Assembly (NCBI GenBank): GCA_001599595.1
Contig: BCHH01000008.1
Coordinates: 478,220 to 542,219, forward strand
Direction: 5' to 3'
Length of the DNA stretch: 64,000 nt
Source of the DNA: Beverwykella pulmonaria
Taxonomy: Eukaryota > Ascomycota > Dothideomycetes > Pleosporales > Melanommataceae
In this document: piece by piece, positions 10,540 to 22,963 of the stretch
Position numbering within the stretch: position 1 is the stretch's first letter
How the letters are laid out: each line of letters begins with the position of its first letter
Position numbers and translations under genes: made by a program
Notes under the pieces: generated by a model
Told to the model about the DNA's origin: nothing
The model's input: only the letters and a program-made list of their open reading frames with translations
The model's database searches: none

Positions 10540-12931
10540 ATGAGCAGCGTGCGCGTCGTCGCCCGCATACGGCCATTGCTCAAGAATGAGCTTGGCAAAG
10601 ATACCATCGTCACGGCCGAGTCTCCTGAGGGCGAGAACACTGCCAACCCTACCATAGTTCGGATACCCAGTCCTAAGAACGACGCGGAATCCTTCAGCTT
10701 CCAATTTAGCTCTGTTTACGAGCAACATGCGACACAACAGCAGCTCTTTGATGGCGAAGGTGCGTTGAAGGGCTCGGTTATGGGATACAATCACCACTAA
10801 TGCATACCTAGTGGCGCCTACTGTCAAGCATCTCTTTAATGGAGGCGACGTCTGCGTGTTTGCATATGGAAATACCGGGACGGGCAAGACTCATACGATG
10901 CGCGGTGGAAAATCACTAGCGGACAGAGGGATGATTCCTAGATTGCTCAGTAGCATATACCGAAGATGTCGGAAGATAGAAAAGGATACTGCCGGAGCTA
11001 CTCAGGTCGAGGTTGCCCTGGAATACTTCGAGATCTACTGCGACCGCGTTTTCGACCTGTTCGAGCCTCCGGAGAAACGCACACCATCGGGACTGCCTAT
11101 ACGAGACAATCACGGAAAGACTGTCATAGTAGGGCTGACGGAAAAGCCTTGCACAACCTTGAAGGAGTTTGAACATATTTACGACCAGGCAAATATGAAC
11201 AGATCTACCTCAGCCACAAAAGTAAGGATAAGTTGGAATTTGTATGGAGACAGCGCTGACAAAGGGTAGCTCAACGCACATTCTTCCCGCTCCCATGCCA
11301 TCCTTTGCGTCAAGGTCACACAAACAACCGAAACCACCGTTCAAGTGAGCCGAGCGTCTTGTATTGATCTTGCGGGATCCGAAGACAATAGGCGGACCGA
11401 CAACAACAAAGAGCGACTCGTCGAGAGTTCTGCGATTAATAAATCTCTGTTCGTACTAGCTCAATGTGTCGAGGCCATCAGCAAGAAACAGACGCGTATC
11501 CCGTACCGAGAATCCAAGATGACCAGAATCCTCTCCCTTGGACAAAACAACGGCCTCACCATTATGATATTAAACATAGCCCCACTACGTTCCTACCATC
11601 TCGACACCCTTAGTTCCCTGAACTTTGCGAACCGCACCAAGAAAATCGAGATTTGCGAGGTCGAGAATGAGCCAGTCTACAGGCATATGGGCAAGCCACT
11701 CGCCGCGATAAGTAGCTTGGGGGGAGCAAATCTTACACGACAACCGCTTCGACCGCTTACTGCAGCGCATAACGCGAATATGCATGACCGGGGAGAAACC
11801 GAGAAGAAGAAGCCAGGGGAGAAGCCAGTTAAGGCATTCTCTGTATATTCTGATACCCGAAAATCTAGCTCTCGCCCCTCTAATCTACCTGCACAGAATC
11901 AAGCTGTTCGAAGAACTGAGACAAATAAGAGGTCGGCAGAACCTGGAAGCACGTTAGGACGACCTTCCAAGACCTATCGATCGGCTGATAGTACCTCGCG
12001 ATCCCGTCAAGCGGAGCCCGTTTTATCCAAAGCTTCAATTGAGGCTCTTATCGCTCAACGTATAGACGAAAAGCTTGCCGAGAAAGCCCTACAAGATGCT
12101 GCTGTCGCTGCCCCTGCACTATCTGAGGAACTGCAAAGACGTCTTGATGACCTAGAACATCGCATTGACGCGAAGGATGGTGATGAAAAATCGCAAGGCC
12201 TTCAGTTCATGCTCATGGCTAAGCAGCATCGTGCGCGCGGTGAGGATGCGAGCGCGTTGAGGATGTTACAAATGGCACTTCCTTTCTTCCCAGGCAACGA
12301 GAAACTGAAGGGAAAGATAAAGGCATGCGAAGACCGGATACGGGCAAAGAAGGAAATTGAAAGGAATGCGCTCATCTCGGTCCCGTCGACAACAACCACA
12401 ACCTCGACAGCACTCCCAACACTCCCCTCGATACTTCCGCCAACCAATCTCATGGCACCATTGAGACCGGAGAAGGCACGGATACAGACAAGGATATCCA
12501 ACAAAGAAGACTTTGAAGACGATGAGTTCGCACCTGTCGTAGAGTTAGAGTCAGAGCAAGAGGCTTCGTACGCATCTGATTCTAGCTTCAAGTTCAAGAA
12601 AGCTGCCCGCAAATCAAAGAAGTCCACTAAGAAGCTGCCTGTTTTCCGAGACTCGAACGACGCTCCTGGCTTTACCCAAGTTACATCATTGCCGGGCGAA
12701 CAAACCCCAAGAACAACACAGCTGCTAAGGATTATCAATTCAAGAGACATCAACCAGATCAAGGCTCTGAAGGGTGTAGGGACAAAAAAGGCAGATGCGA
12801 TTGTGAGCTGCTTGTCTGAGAATGAAGCCGAGGACGTGAGAGATTTGGAGAGTCTGGCTCTGCTGAAAGGTGTTGGTGGACGAACGGTTGAAAATATGAG
12901 AACCGGCCTAAGCATCGATTATGGCTTCTAG
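10540..12931 (+). CDS. Kinesin-10-like chromokinesin with C-terminal HhH
   Basis: Exons 10540-10759, 10812-11221 and 11270-12931 give 763 residues. The motor domain is N-terminal: VRVVARIRP at residue 4, P-loop GNTGTGKTHTM near 93, switch I NAHSSRSH near 212-219, switch II DLAGSE near 243, and LNFANRTKKIE closing the motor near 335. A coiled segment lies around residues 480-600. The C-terminus carries two helix-hairpin-helix-type repeats (IKALKGVGTKKADAIV and LALLKGVGGRTVENM). An N-terminal motor plus C-terminal HhH is the layout of KIF22/Kid (kinesin-10), which binds DNA and pushes chromosome arms. The P-loop has Asn-Thr where most kinesins have Gln-Thr. Assignment to kinesin-10 is by domain order. 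Confidence 0.88.
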
Positions 12932-15655
12932 GCTGGCGCACAGGAGGGGAGTTCGGCGTTTGGCATGTTTGGACGGACGGGCAGAGATGGCATTTCGTAT
13001 GCATGGCGATGGCGTTCGGGAGTTCAAGCATGATATTGCTCTGCTTGCTTTTTTATTTCGTGAATCAAACGATCCTACCACTTCCTGTTCGCTGCTCGGG
13101 CTCTTGCAGGTTCGTTGAAAAGGCATCTGAAGCCGCAGACAGTGACAAAACAGTGAAGATCGGCGAACGTAAACTCAACAGAGAGTAGGTTTAGCCCCGC
13201 GTTGTCAACGCGGGCTAAACCTTCTGTTTGTTGAGTTCTAGGCTCACCACTCAGCCCGGCACGCGCGGAATCTCGGGCGGCACCGGATACCGATCAATAG
13301 TTCTTTCGAACCTTCGACTGTCAAGCGTTGAGATGACATGCATGTAGGGCTGTTCGATTTCAACAAGCTTTTTTCAAGGGTCGGATGATTTGCGTGTGGT
13401 CTGAGCGAGCATCTGAGATCTCTCGACCCCGGAGTACGGAATCGCCGCATGCGGGTAGTGGGTGTATTATACGCAGCGCTAGCGCACATCTCAGCGAAGT
13501 TTACCAACCAAAATTTTCCCCTCAACACCATGCATGTCTCTCGCCACGACGGATCACGGACCACCGCCAGTCTTAACAACCGACCTTATCCCCAGGCCGA
13601 CTTGTGCCGCCCGTTGCCTCCGGGCGGGATGCAGCCGGAGGCTACCACGGCTGTCACGGCCATGGTTCGCATGTAGATGAGCAGCTTCATCTACCTGCAG
13701 GCCGCCGCGTTGCGGCTACTCTACTCGAGGAGATCCGAGTTCTAAATATCTTACCTCTTGAATGGGGGATGCTGACTCAAGTTTTACGGGCGTTCGGTAG
13801 CCGTGGGCATATTGCTATTGATGTGGGATTATTTCCATAGAAATAAAACACGACCTATGCAATGCTTTGAATTGCCATCATCTGACCTACGGCGGATGGC
13901 CCTGCATGTGTGTGTGCGGTCCTCCGCAGACAAAACAACCTGCGGCTTTGATCCTGCTTGCTGGAGGCCAGGAACTGGATCAAGCCCAGAGTTGTCGGGC
14001 TGGGCGCTGAATCAGGTCCGTGCAGCGCGTGCTCCGGTTGCACTTCCAGCTCCATGTAACCACTGCCTAAAGATATCTCTTCCGGCATCCTGCGCCGTGT
14101 CTGCGGCGCCGTTTCTTCTTCGTGCTCGAGGTGGTCGTTGTCGCACTCGACGCCCAAAAGCGGGATCAGTTTCGCTGGCGACTCCCACTGCGGGATGCCT
14201 GGGACCCTCGCGACTCGCTACGGCAAGGTACAGGTACATGTTTCTGTGTGGATCACGTTCAAGTGCATGACCCTGCCCTTGCAGCACGCGCCTGCTTTTC
14301 GGTTTTAGCGTTCTGCAAGCAACGCCCGTCGCAAAGTGTCGACCAATGGCCGGCGCGGGGCCGCGGGGCACTGTGTGGTCTTGATGGCCCACCTTCCACG
14401 CAACTGCCTTCTGCTGACGACAAGTCCTTGCTAGCGACGCGGTGCTATGGCAGAGGGACCCGGCCGCCGCACGAAAGCCCGCGAGCCTTGTTGCACACCA
14501 TGTGAAACCGGGCTGTGAAACTTGAGCATGTTGGTTGTCCCAAGCACGCTTCACTTCAGTTGAAAAGCCCGTCAGGCGGCGCAAGGAGCAAAGGGTCCAG
14601 AGAAGGCACCGCTTCTCACGTCAACGAGATAACGCCACTGTTATTAATATCTGCTGCCAGAGTCCACCTGCATGAGCATCGTGCAGCATGGCCGATACTG
14701 GGACCGCCGGTGCCTCCTGGCCCTCCAGCGCTGCGCATGTTTGTGGGTGTGCTGCTGGCGTCGTGACGTGCGCGCGACCGACGAGACGCAGACACCGGCG
14801 CCCCCCAGCTGTGCTTATTCCTCTGCTGGCAGCGTCGCATGTCGTGAGGCGCCCAGCAGACAAAGATCTGCAAGCAGAGCATCGGTGCGCACGCTCGCTC
14901 CATCTCAAGGCGATCGGACCCCAGCCTCCCAGGCCAGGGCAACAAAGGGCGCTAGGTCCAGCCCACCGTACCAACCCCTCGCATGCACTCTGGCAACGCA
15001 ATTTGATCTCGACCTCGACCGCTACCCCAATCCTGTCTGCTTCTGCATCGACTCCTGCACTGCTGGTCCGAGGCGTCATTGAATCTGGCCCTGTGCGCCC
15101 GAGAGCCGCACCCTGTCCGCCTCTGCTCGTGCCTTCTGTGCAATCACCTTGCAGCCGTCCCGCGGCTTGCTGCTTCAAGTGGCGGCATCGCCCCTCCAGC
15201 GTCTTATCGCACCGTCTCTCGCCTGAGGATCCACTCCGAGTATCCGCCTCGAGCCTCATCACAACACACTACGCTTCCCACCACGACGCATCGCGCCTGC
15301 TACGACGACACGACGACACGACTACTGACTTCTTTCTGTCCCGGGCGTCAGGTTCGGATGTTGTTGCATCGCCGCTCTCCATTCGTCATCCACTTTGCCG
15401 TTTCAGCCTTCGTGAGCCCTTCCCAAAGTTGTACTCTACCACCGAACACCATTACAATCGAGGCTCGGAAAGATAGGTGTCAGATTCTTGTGCTCACGTC
15501 TACCCTCATCCAACGGCCGTCCGGCCCCGGTGGAAATTGCGCGCTGCCGGCGTAGGCCGTCGCAGGGTTGCAAGCCTCGAGTGTCAGCACTCACTTGAGG
15601 AACACGCAACAAGCAAAACAGTCCTCCCGCACTCGGAGACTGAGTCGCTTTCGCC
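12932..15655. other. 2.7-kb gene-free stretch, GC-rich, ending in TF leader
   Basis: No gene can be supported. From about 13,900 to 15,600 the sequence is GC-rich, so stops are rare and long open frames appear on both strands (14688-15476 plus, 14621-15262 minus). Their translations are rich in Arg, His, Pro and Cys, with no domain and no codon preference like the neighbours. The final 500 bp is C/T-rich and may be a long 5' leader of the C2H2 factor, with several upstream ATGs. A palindrome lies at 13172-13237. Confidence 0.45.
13172..13237. repeat. Near-perfect foldback palindrome
   Basis: The inner arms are 13188-13204 (GGTTTAGCCCCGCGTTG) and 13206-13221, identical after reverse complement except for one extra C in the left arm, with a single-base loop. 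Outer arms AACTCAACA (13172-13180) and TGTTGAGTT (13229-13237) pair perfectly, separated from the inner stem by unpaired 7-nt spacers. The whole unit is 66 bp. It lies 240 bp downstream of the kinesin stop codon and could be a transcript 3' hairpin, a small foldback element remnant, or a protein-binding palindrome. Confidence 0.8.
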
Positions 15656-17990
15656 ATGTCTGTCTTCCAAGCAGTAAACACCAAGCTAACGGTACCTGAG
15701 CCATCACCAGCGCGTCCTGGCGATGAAACCACACCCACTACGCCTCGACCAAACAGCCAATTCTTCCCCGAATCACGGCCTCAAGAAGACCCTCGAGCTG
15801 AGGACCCCTCGGCCAAGACACCGACGCGAAATAGCTTCATCGGTCTTGCGGGACAGCGCCCTCTGCCGTCGTCGCCCTTCACCCCCCCGCGCGAGATAAG
15901 CAAGACTCCGAGCCAGAATGGGGTATTGAACAGGGAGAACTCGCACAGATCATCCCAATCGGTGGATTCCCAGGACATAGAAATGGGTGACGATGATGAA
16001 GGTCGGGACGGGTCGGACAACGAGAGTGTGAATAGCGATTCGACCAGGCCTTCGAAGAAGAAGAAGGGACAGCGCTTTTTCTGCACAGATTTCCCGCCTT
16101 GTCAGCTGAGCTTTACCAGAAGCGAGCATTTGGCCAGGCACATTCGGTACGTTGCTAGCGTCCTCTATGGCATAGACAATATTAACGCACTGCAGAAAAC
16201 ACACAGGCGAACGACCCTTCCAATGCCACTGTTCTCGTCGATTCTCCCGCCTCGACAACCTCCGACAGCATGCACAAACCGTTCATGTCAACGAAGACAT
16301 TCCAGGCGATTCGCTAGCGGCCACAGGCACGCGATTCCAGAGACAGATCCGCACTGATCGTGTTCGGCCCCCTGGGAATCGCTCGAGGGCCAACACGCTG
16401 GGCAGCCAGGGAGGGCACAGTCGGGGACACAGTAGGAATCTCTCGTCTTCCAGCATTACATCCACTGCCTCTAGCATAAGCGTCAGCCAGCCTCAGGATG
16501 CGAGACGCCGGCCCCCACCACTCGCCATGGCCAATGACGGGACTGCAAGAGCTCGTCTATCACTCAACATCATGGATACTTACAATCCTCCACTGATGGG
16601 TAGTCCTGGGCCTCAGATTGTCGAGTATAATGGTGATGCGAACAGGGCGACTACACCTACTTCAGCCACCTTTTCTACGGCTACTGAGAGCCCGAGTCGT
16701 TTCGGATCCGCTCTGCAGTCACCGATATCCTCCTCGTCAAGGCCAGTATCATGGGGTGGCTCGAGAACACCCGGACGCCGGTTGTCAGTTCCTTCTGCTG
16801 CCGGCAACCCGTTTTCAGGACCTCCTGGGCAAATTCCTCCATCGTACCTCACTCCTCTGCCTTCCTCCACCGCGTCAACCTTTTCGGGCCAAACTAGTGC
16901 CTTTGCAAGCCCAACCGCATCGAATTTCTCGGAATCAAGGAGGGATTCGAATGCAGAAGCAGACTGGAGGAGACGCACTTGGCATCCTGGAACCTACACT
17001 GGTCCCCGACCTGCAACTAGTGGATTGGGATACTACCAGACTCCAGATGCCCTACGCCCAACTTTCACCTCCCAGCCAGCGGCATCCCAAACTACAAGGC
17101 TCCCAGGCATTGAAAGCTTCGACCATGCCCCTCCTCTACCATCGCTTTCCCGTCGTCAAATGAGCCCCATGCAAATCGACTCGCCGCCGGCTCGTCCAGT
17201 CACATATCACGCACCATCCGATCCTCCGTTGACCCTGAAGCATGAGAATCTTCAAAGCACTTCATGGGATACCACCTTGCAAAGGGGAATCAATCGCCTT
17301 GAAATCGCCAGTTCAAACCCTCCGCGAGAGCAGTGGTCTCACTATCAAGGCAGCCAGGGGCAGAACCAGAACATTGCAATGCGACCTACCACGGCCCCGC
17401 AGCCGAACTATTTCAATCAACGACAATCTCCGCCGCAGCCAATCCAAGTACCTCCAAATGAGCCAACCAGGACTTCTCAGGATCCACCGGTTACTCCTCG
17501 AAAGAACAAACGACAAGCCTGGTACAATGGCCCATTGACCCAACCACTTCCTTCTCAGCCAATAAGGGCAGTGCAGCGGACTTCCCCCGAGGATTCGAGT
17601 AGCAGCGAGGGTGTTCCAACTCCATCGAACTCCTCTATGACCGAGTACCACCCAGCCATAGTTCACAGCAATGGACAAGTCGAGGCACACCCTCCAGGAG
17701 TATCGCCTGCTGTTGATGAACAGAAGGCAGGCCCACCTTCGTCCGCTATGGAAAGGCCTCCTTCGATTATGGAGAGACCTCATCCTATACAACAGTACCA
17801 ACACCAACCATATCACAATCACAGCCTGTCGAGCTCTAGCTACCGTCCGCAGCGAGAACCTGAAAGAAGGCCGCTTACTTTTGGCCAACCGTTGCCTCAG
17901 GCGGGTCCGAATGACATGCGACGACTGGAGGCTCTTGTAGCCGTTGCCACTGCAACTGGAGAACAACAAACTGTTGGGAACCGACCTTGA
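15656..17990 (+). CDS. C2H2 zinc-finger transcription factor
   Basis: Exons 15656-16146 and 16196-17990 give 761 residues; the 49-nt intron splits the first finger between its two zinc-binding His residues. Finger 1 is C-x5-C-x12-H-x3-H (within [17 protein letters not shown], near residue 150). Finger 2, after the linker HTGERPF, has the unusual spacing C-x1-C-x12-H-x4-H ([17 protein letters not shown]). The N-terminus is Pro/Ser/Thr-rich with an acidic stretch and then a basic KKKKGQR just before the fingers. The long C-terminal half is low-complexity Ser/Pro/Gln/Thr, typical of a fungal activation or repression region. I recognise it as a conserved fungal two-finger regulator of the stress-response type but do not assign a named ortholog. 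Confidence 0.85.
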
Positions 17991-19809
17991 ACACCTTCAC
18001 GATTCATCTAGGACTTTTACTCTCAGCAGACCATCAATCAACGTTATTTCGATGCACCTTGCGTTTCTTCATGAGTTCCGCTTTCTTGTCACACCTTTCG
18101 TATCTGTCTTCCGGAAACGAAACGGCACGATTAACGACCTCTATATACACCTTACGAATCTCCTTTTGCATGCTATACATTTCCATCTCTGCGGCCCACT
18201 TTCGCGTCTTTTTTTGCCATTTACCAAGATCTGGATGACTCGGGAGGGAGGGCTTTGGTCTCCTATTATCGGTGCGATGATACCCATGGGAGTATGTATG
18301 GCTTTCAATAGGAACGAACGAACCCTTCATATCGATTACCTTGGACCATATCTCGCTCGAGTTTCTCATCGTTTATACTTACGCATGCGCATCACGAATT
18401 ACTGCACTTTCTTCCGTTTGTATATGGGTTGGCTAGGTTGGACTGGACGGTGGGAGGCACTCTCGGCTTGAGTTGAAGGATATACCAGATGGATCTGATC
18501 TCAACGGGCGTTAGTGGTCTGTGAAGCCTTTTCATCTTCGACATGAGTAGTAGGGTGGGCGGGGTGTCTATTTACTGGGTCTGGAAGCGATCAACTCAGC
18601 TGCTTTAGCTTCTTCTCTGCGCTTTCGACAGTCGCTTTGTGACGGAGGTTTGGACGTTTGGACATGCTGGGGCTTAGCATATTTAATGAAGCACGAGGGC
18701 AGAGGAAGGGGTGTGGATCTGGTATTTGATTTGTGTGTATATTTGATGATTGAAGTAACTTAGCATAGCCCTTCGTTCAAATCTTCACTCTTCGTTTTAG
18801 AATATGACATATCCCACATGCGCTCTCGCTTTTCACCCACAGGATGAATGCTGTCCAAAATGCCCCTCGCTTTGTAGCTCTCTCGTCTTTGTTTCTCTAC
18901 ACCTCGAGTGGACATTGCTTACGACTTACCCACGGGGCCTTTTCCTTCATCAGCCACTTTAATCCCATCATTTTTTGTTTATCACCAAGGGGTTATACAT
19001 TCCACTCCCTCTACCTTGGACCTCCAGGACCTAATCTCCACCATATCCTCAACCTATCTGCATATTCTCATAGACACGCACAACGACAAACCCTCCTCGA
19101 CAAAGTTCTGGCCTCAGCCCCACGCAAAACAAGAAGCACACACCCGATGGATGCCAAGTACCACTCACACTACGTACCCGCATCCACCTTCTGCACAACA
19201 CACACCACGCTCGCATATATAGTTTGCATGCAAAATGCAAAATGCATGTGTACGCCGGAAAACGCGAGGAATTGTGTACGACTTACAAGGTATGATGAGA
19301 GTGGGCGAACGGAAAGGCAATGGGTCGGGCGCTCACCGCCTTCCACGTTCCAGCTTGCACTATGGGCTCAAGACTTACTGAGAATGCATGAGGATGCTGA
19401 TTTTTATGCCAATGTCGTGCAGACAACATCTTCAGCCTTCTCTGCTGGATTCAATTTCACGGAGAATGCGGGGATTGCCGGAGGATGCTAGGACGTATAG
19501 TAAAAACCTTGTGCTAGCAGCATCATCGCTCTTGCTTCAACTCTTGGTTTCCTTTGCCACGAGAGGACTTACACAAATCGTGATTCCACTGGTATCGGGA
19601 TTCTTAACCCATGCAATAGGGACAATTCTGAGTTGGAATTAACGTGTTTCATATACCTATACTACCTAGGTATTTCCTCCCTTCCTCTAGCATGTCTCAA
19701 GATAAACAGCTCGGAAACCCCCATCTATGAACTACAATCCAGCACCCATCAAGCCGGCTTCAATTCGCTTTCGGTAATGATGTAATTTTCAATGTCCTTC
19801 AAGTCTCTC
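17991..19809. other. Intergenic region between C2H2 factor and SEC24 (convergent)
   Basis: About 1.8 kb with no supported gene. Open frames such as 18844-19491 (plus) and 18034-18369 (minus) lack any recognisable domain and have compositions close to random. The interval holds the 3' ends of two converging genes. Confidence 0.4.
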
Positions 19810-22800
19810 TCACGTCACAACTTTCTCCCTTAGCATCCCCATCCACTGCTGCAGGCTCACACCCTGGTCCGCACGGTCTTCAACCAGCAGCGTTTGTGCC
19901 CAGAGTTTGAGGCTCGGGTCGCCATCCTCCTAAGACTTTTGTTAGTCATTGTTGCAACCCAAAGGTAAATTTTGTTCAGGGGTGGGACTTACCTTGATCA
20001 CATACAACGTCGGCACAACAATAGAGCCAACACCTTTAGACTTGAAGTCCTTGCTCTTCTCAATGACTGCGCGCACTCTTTCGTTGAATTCGTTGTCCAA
20101 AACCGGCATAGTCGTCTTGCCCTGTCGGATAGCCGTTCGATCATCCGTGCCGAAGACATCGAGGAGTAGGGCTGGCACGGCGTCGCGACCGACCCAGAGG
20201 AACTGATTCGCGCCATCGTCGATAAGGTATAGTCCATAGGGTAGTACCATCTGGGAGGACAGGTTTATTCTGGGTGGCAGGATAATTTCCCCAGTCTGTG
20301 TGTCAACGGTACCAGCCTCATCGGGCATATCACTGGATATCATCTTAGTGTGAAGTTCGACGAGAGGTTCTCAGTAACTTACTGCAGCGAGAAGAAGCTG
20401 GGATAAATGTACTGAATCATCAGCGGTAGCGGAAGTGTGCTTAGGAGGCAGAGGGCTGCTGATCTCAAGTCACTGTTTAAGGTTAGTTTGTGGTTTAGCG
20501 ATGTAGAACGCAAACGGGCTTCGTGCTTACCTCGGGATTTGAGCGGATTTTCGAAGACCAACGTGCTTGACCAATCCCAAGAACAACACCGGTATCGCTC
20601 GCAAATTCTGGGGAAGTTGAAGTCCACCACCACCCAAGGAGCCGCCCGTAAGCTCTTTGCGGTACGTTTGCAAGAGCTCAATCGCCTTGGCTTGCAGAGC
20701 ATCCCTGGCTGCTTCGAGGCCGCTACCTAATGCCCGCTCAACCGCTTTGTGACTGAAGTAAACTGCGATCGCAGACTGATCAGCCGACGCATAAACGTTC
20801 GCAAGGGTTTCAGTGGTAGGCAAGGCCAGAGTAAGGACGCGGATGCGGCGTTCGCCATTGCATGTGGTGTGTAGAACGGCTGCTTGAAGACACACATAGG
20901 GTTTCGTGATTGTCTCGTCAATGGCAACCTCGACGACGTATGCCTGGTCGCGGGGGAATGCAGGGAATGCGCAGAGATCGGAGCTTCGGTTGAAGAAATT
21001 GCCATAGAAGGTGCTCATCCTAAGCCCCGTGGTGGCTCTCACACGAAGCACGGCCTCAAGGCCGATTTCCGCTGAAAGATAGTCACTAAACTCCCGATAG
21101 AACTTTACGGCGTCTTCCGAGCGAGCGGCGTTCCAGCCAGGATAAAACCACGTATTGCCACCTGTAAAGCGCGGTAAACAGCTCAATGAAGCGACATCCT
21201 GGTATTGCGAGGAGAAGAGGAACATGTCGATCGAGACCTGGTTCTTCGAGCACTCCACAGCAAACGATTTGTAAAAAGTTGAACCAGTCTGCAGAAGGCT
21301 CCCCTCTTTGCTAGTTCCAAGAATCTTCTTGTCCTCCCGCATCTCGAGCTTGCCATGTCCTACGTTGGGTAGCGTTGCGCTAAGAACGGTAATCTTTCCT
21401 CCAACTGGAGATATAAGCTTGTGACCTGAGCGCAGGGCTGATCCTAGTGCTGAATTTGGATCTACAGTTTCCTGGAACATGGCTGGGATTTTATCGAGTA
21501 AAAGGCCAATATTTTCCCGACATTCGGACAAGGAAACCAGAAGGTCGGTAGGCGTGGGCAGAAACACGTCCTCGAGATCACGGACCACAAGTTGAGTAGG
21601 CTCGTTGTTCTCACTGCCGTCGCGTGGAATGGAGAAATAATGCAGGCCGGAATCGACGGCCATGAACCCCACTCTTGTCCTCCGATCTGCATTTGGAATT
21701 CTGTCGAGCGACTCTCGAATGGTTTTCGCGCTGGTAGCTACAAGTCCGCTGTTGATGCTCGCCATGCTAACGTCGAAGATGAACAGGTAGACTAGTGGTT
21801 GAGGCGGCCTGACCATGTACTCCTGTGGGGCAACAAACTCGCACACTGCGTGGTTAAGCTCAGGCCTCACCCATCGATCTACCGACTTCTGCGCCGTGGC
21901 ATCCCAATCGAAGGCCTGGGGCACATCGTTCGTCAAATTGCACATGTTACACCTCCATCTGTGGCCATTGTCCAGAAACGTAACGAACGGGTTGATATAT
22001 GCTCGACACCGACGACACCTAGAAATGACTTGGTCGGGGACCACGGGGATGGGATCTGTGCTATCGTGCAATGACGTATACGGTTGGATGACCTAACTCA
22101 CAGGTACAGTGTCAGCGTGATCCCTCATAGGCGAGGGGGCTTAACCCGATACTCTGCGCAAAGTATTTCTGAGACGCATATTATAGAGAACTTCTAGGAA
22201 TTTCGTAATGGAAAATGTAAATTAGATGGGGCTCCTAACCAATGCAAAGGGCAGCCGTGACTTCTTGAGCAACGAGTGTGTTTGTGGAACGCAGTTCAGG
22301 GTGCTGCGCACGTATTTCGGGGGGCAATTTGCATGTCTAATGAGGTGGATAAGTCAGCGCAGCCTTCTTCTCGGGACTGGACGACTACGTGAATTCGAAC
22401 TTACGGAGAGTCTGTTGCAGAGGACTATGGACGAGTCAGCAATCAACGAACGTAGGAAAAGAAACAAAGCAGTGTTTGGACCGAACGAGCCGTCAGTTTT
22501 ATCCCTTCTGTGTCCAAACGTCCTTATGAAAATCTCCTTCCTCGTTCTTATGGGCTTTACATACATTGGGAGGCAAGATAATTGGTGGTGGGGGTTGCTG
22601 TTACACGTCAGAAGAACTCTCTCTCTCAAATTTCTGGTACAAATAGAATACCTCGAGCTCCAGAACATGAAATGGATGCGTGACCAAATCGGTAGTGAGG
22701 AGCGGGTTGAGGTGTCCTGGCTGCTGCATTTGCGGAGGGACCTGCTGAGGCTGCGGGCCGAGGTTCATCTGCCCAAAGCCTTGCACCAGAGGGTCCGCGG

Positions 22801-22963
22801 GGCTCTGTGGAAAAGTTGGAGGAACACCCTGCATGCCCGGTTGCATAGGCACGCCCATTCCGGGGATGGACGACTGAGGCGGAGGAGGGCCAGAGCCGAC
22901 GGAATTGGCGCCGAAGTCGTACGCCTGCGCAGCGTACGCACGTTTCTTCTTGTGTTCGGCCAT
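19810..22963 (-). CDS. SEC24: COPII coat protein Sec24
   Basis: Sec24 is the cargo-binding subunit of the COPII inner coat, paired with Sec23, at ER exit sites. Eight exons in transcript order (all complement): 22652-22963, 22565-22597, 22405-22424, 22240-22336, 20531-22092, 20383-20472, 19993-20332 and 19810-19929. They sum to 857 residues. Landmarks are [14 protein letters not shown] near the start, LNPLLTTDL, and [11 protein letters not shown]. The zinc finger C-x2-C..C-x2-C lies near residues 180-205 (CRRC..CNMC), followed by the trunk ([12 protein letters not shown]), the beta-barrel, helical and gelsolin parts, SLHDMPDEAG and [11 protein letters not shown]. Exons 2 and 3 are only 33 and 20 nt. 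The proline-rich N-terminal tail is shorter than in many family members. Confidence 0.95.

Noticed and set aside
14688..15476. 262-codon open frame on the plus strand
   Set aside because: High GC suppresses stops on both strands here. The translation is Arg/Pro/His-rich with no domain, and a 213-codon frame overlaps it on the opposite strand.
18844..19491. 215-codon open frame downstream of the C2H2 factor
   Set aside because: No recognisable motif, composition close to random, no supporting splice structure.
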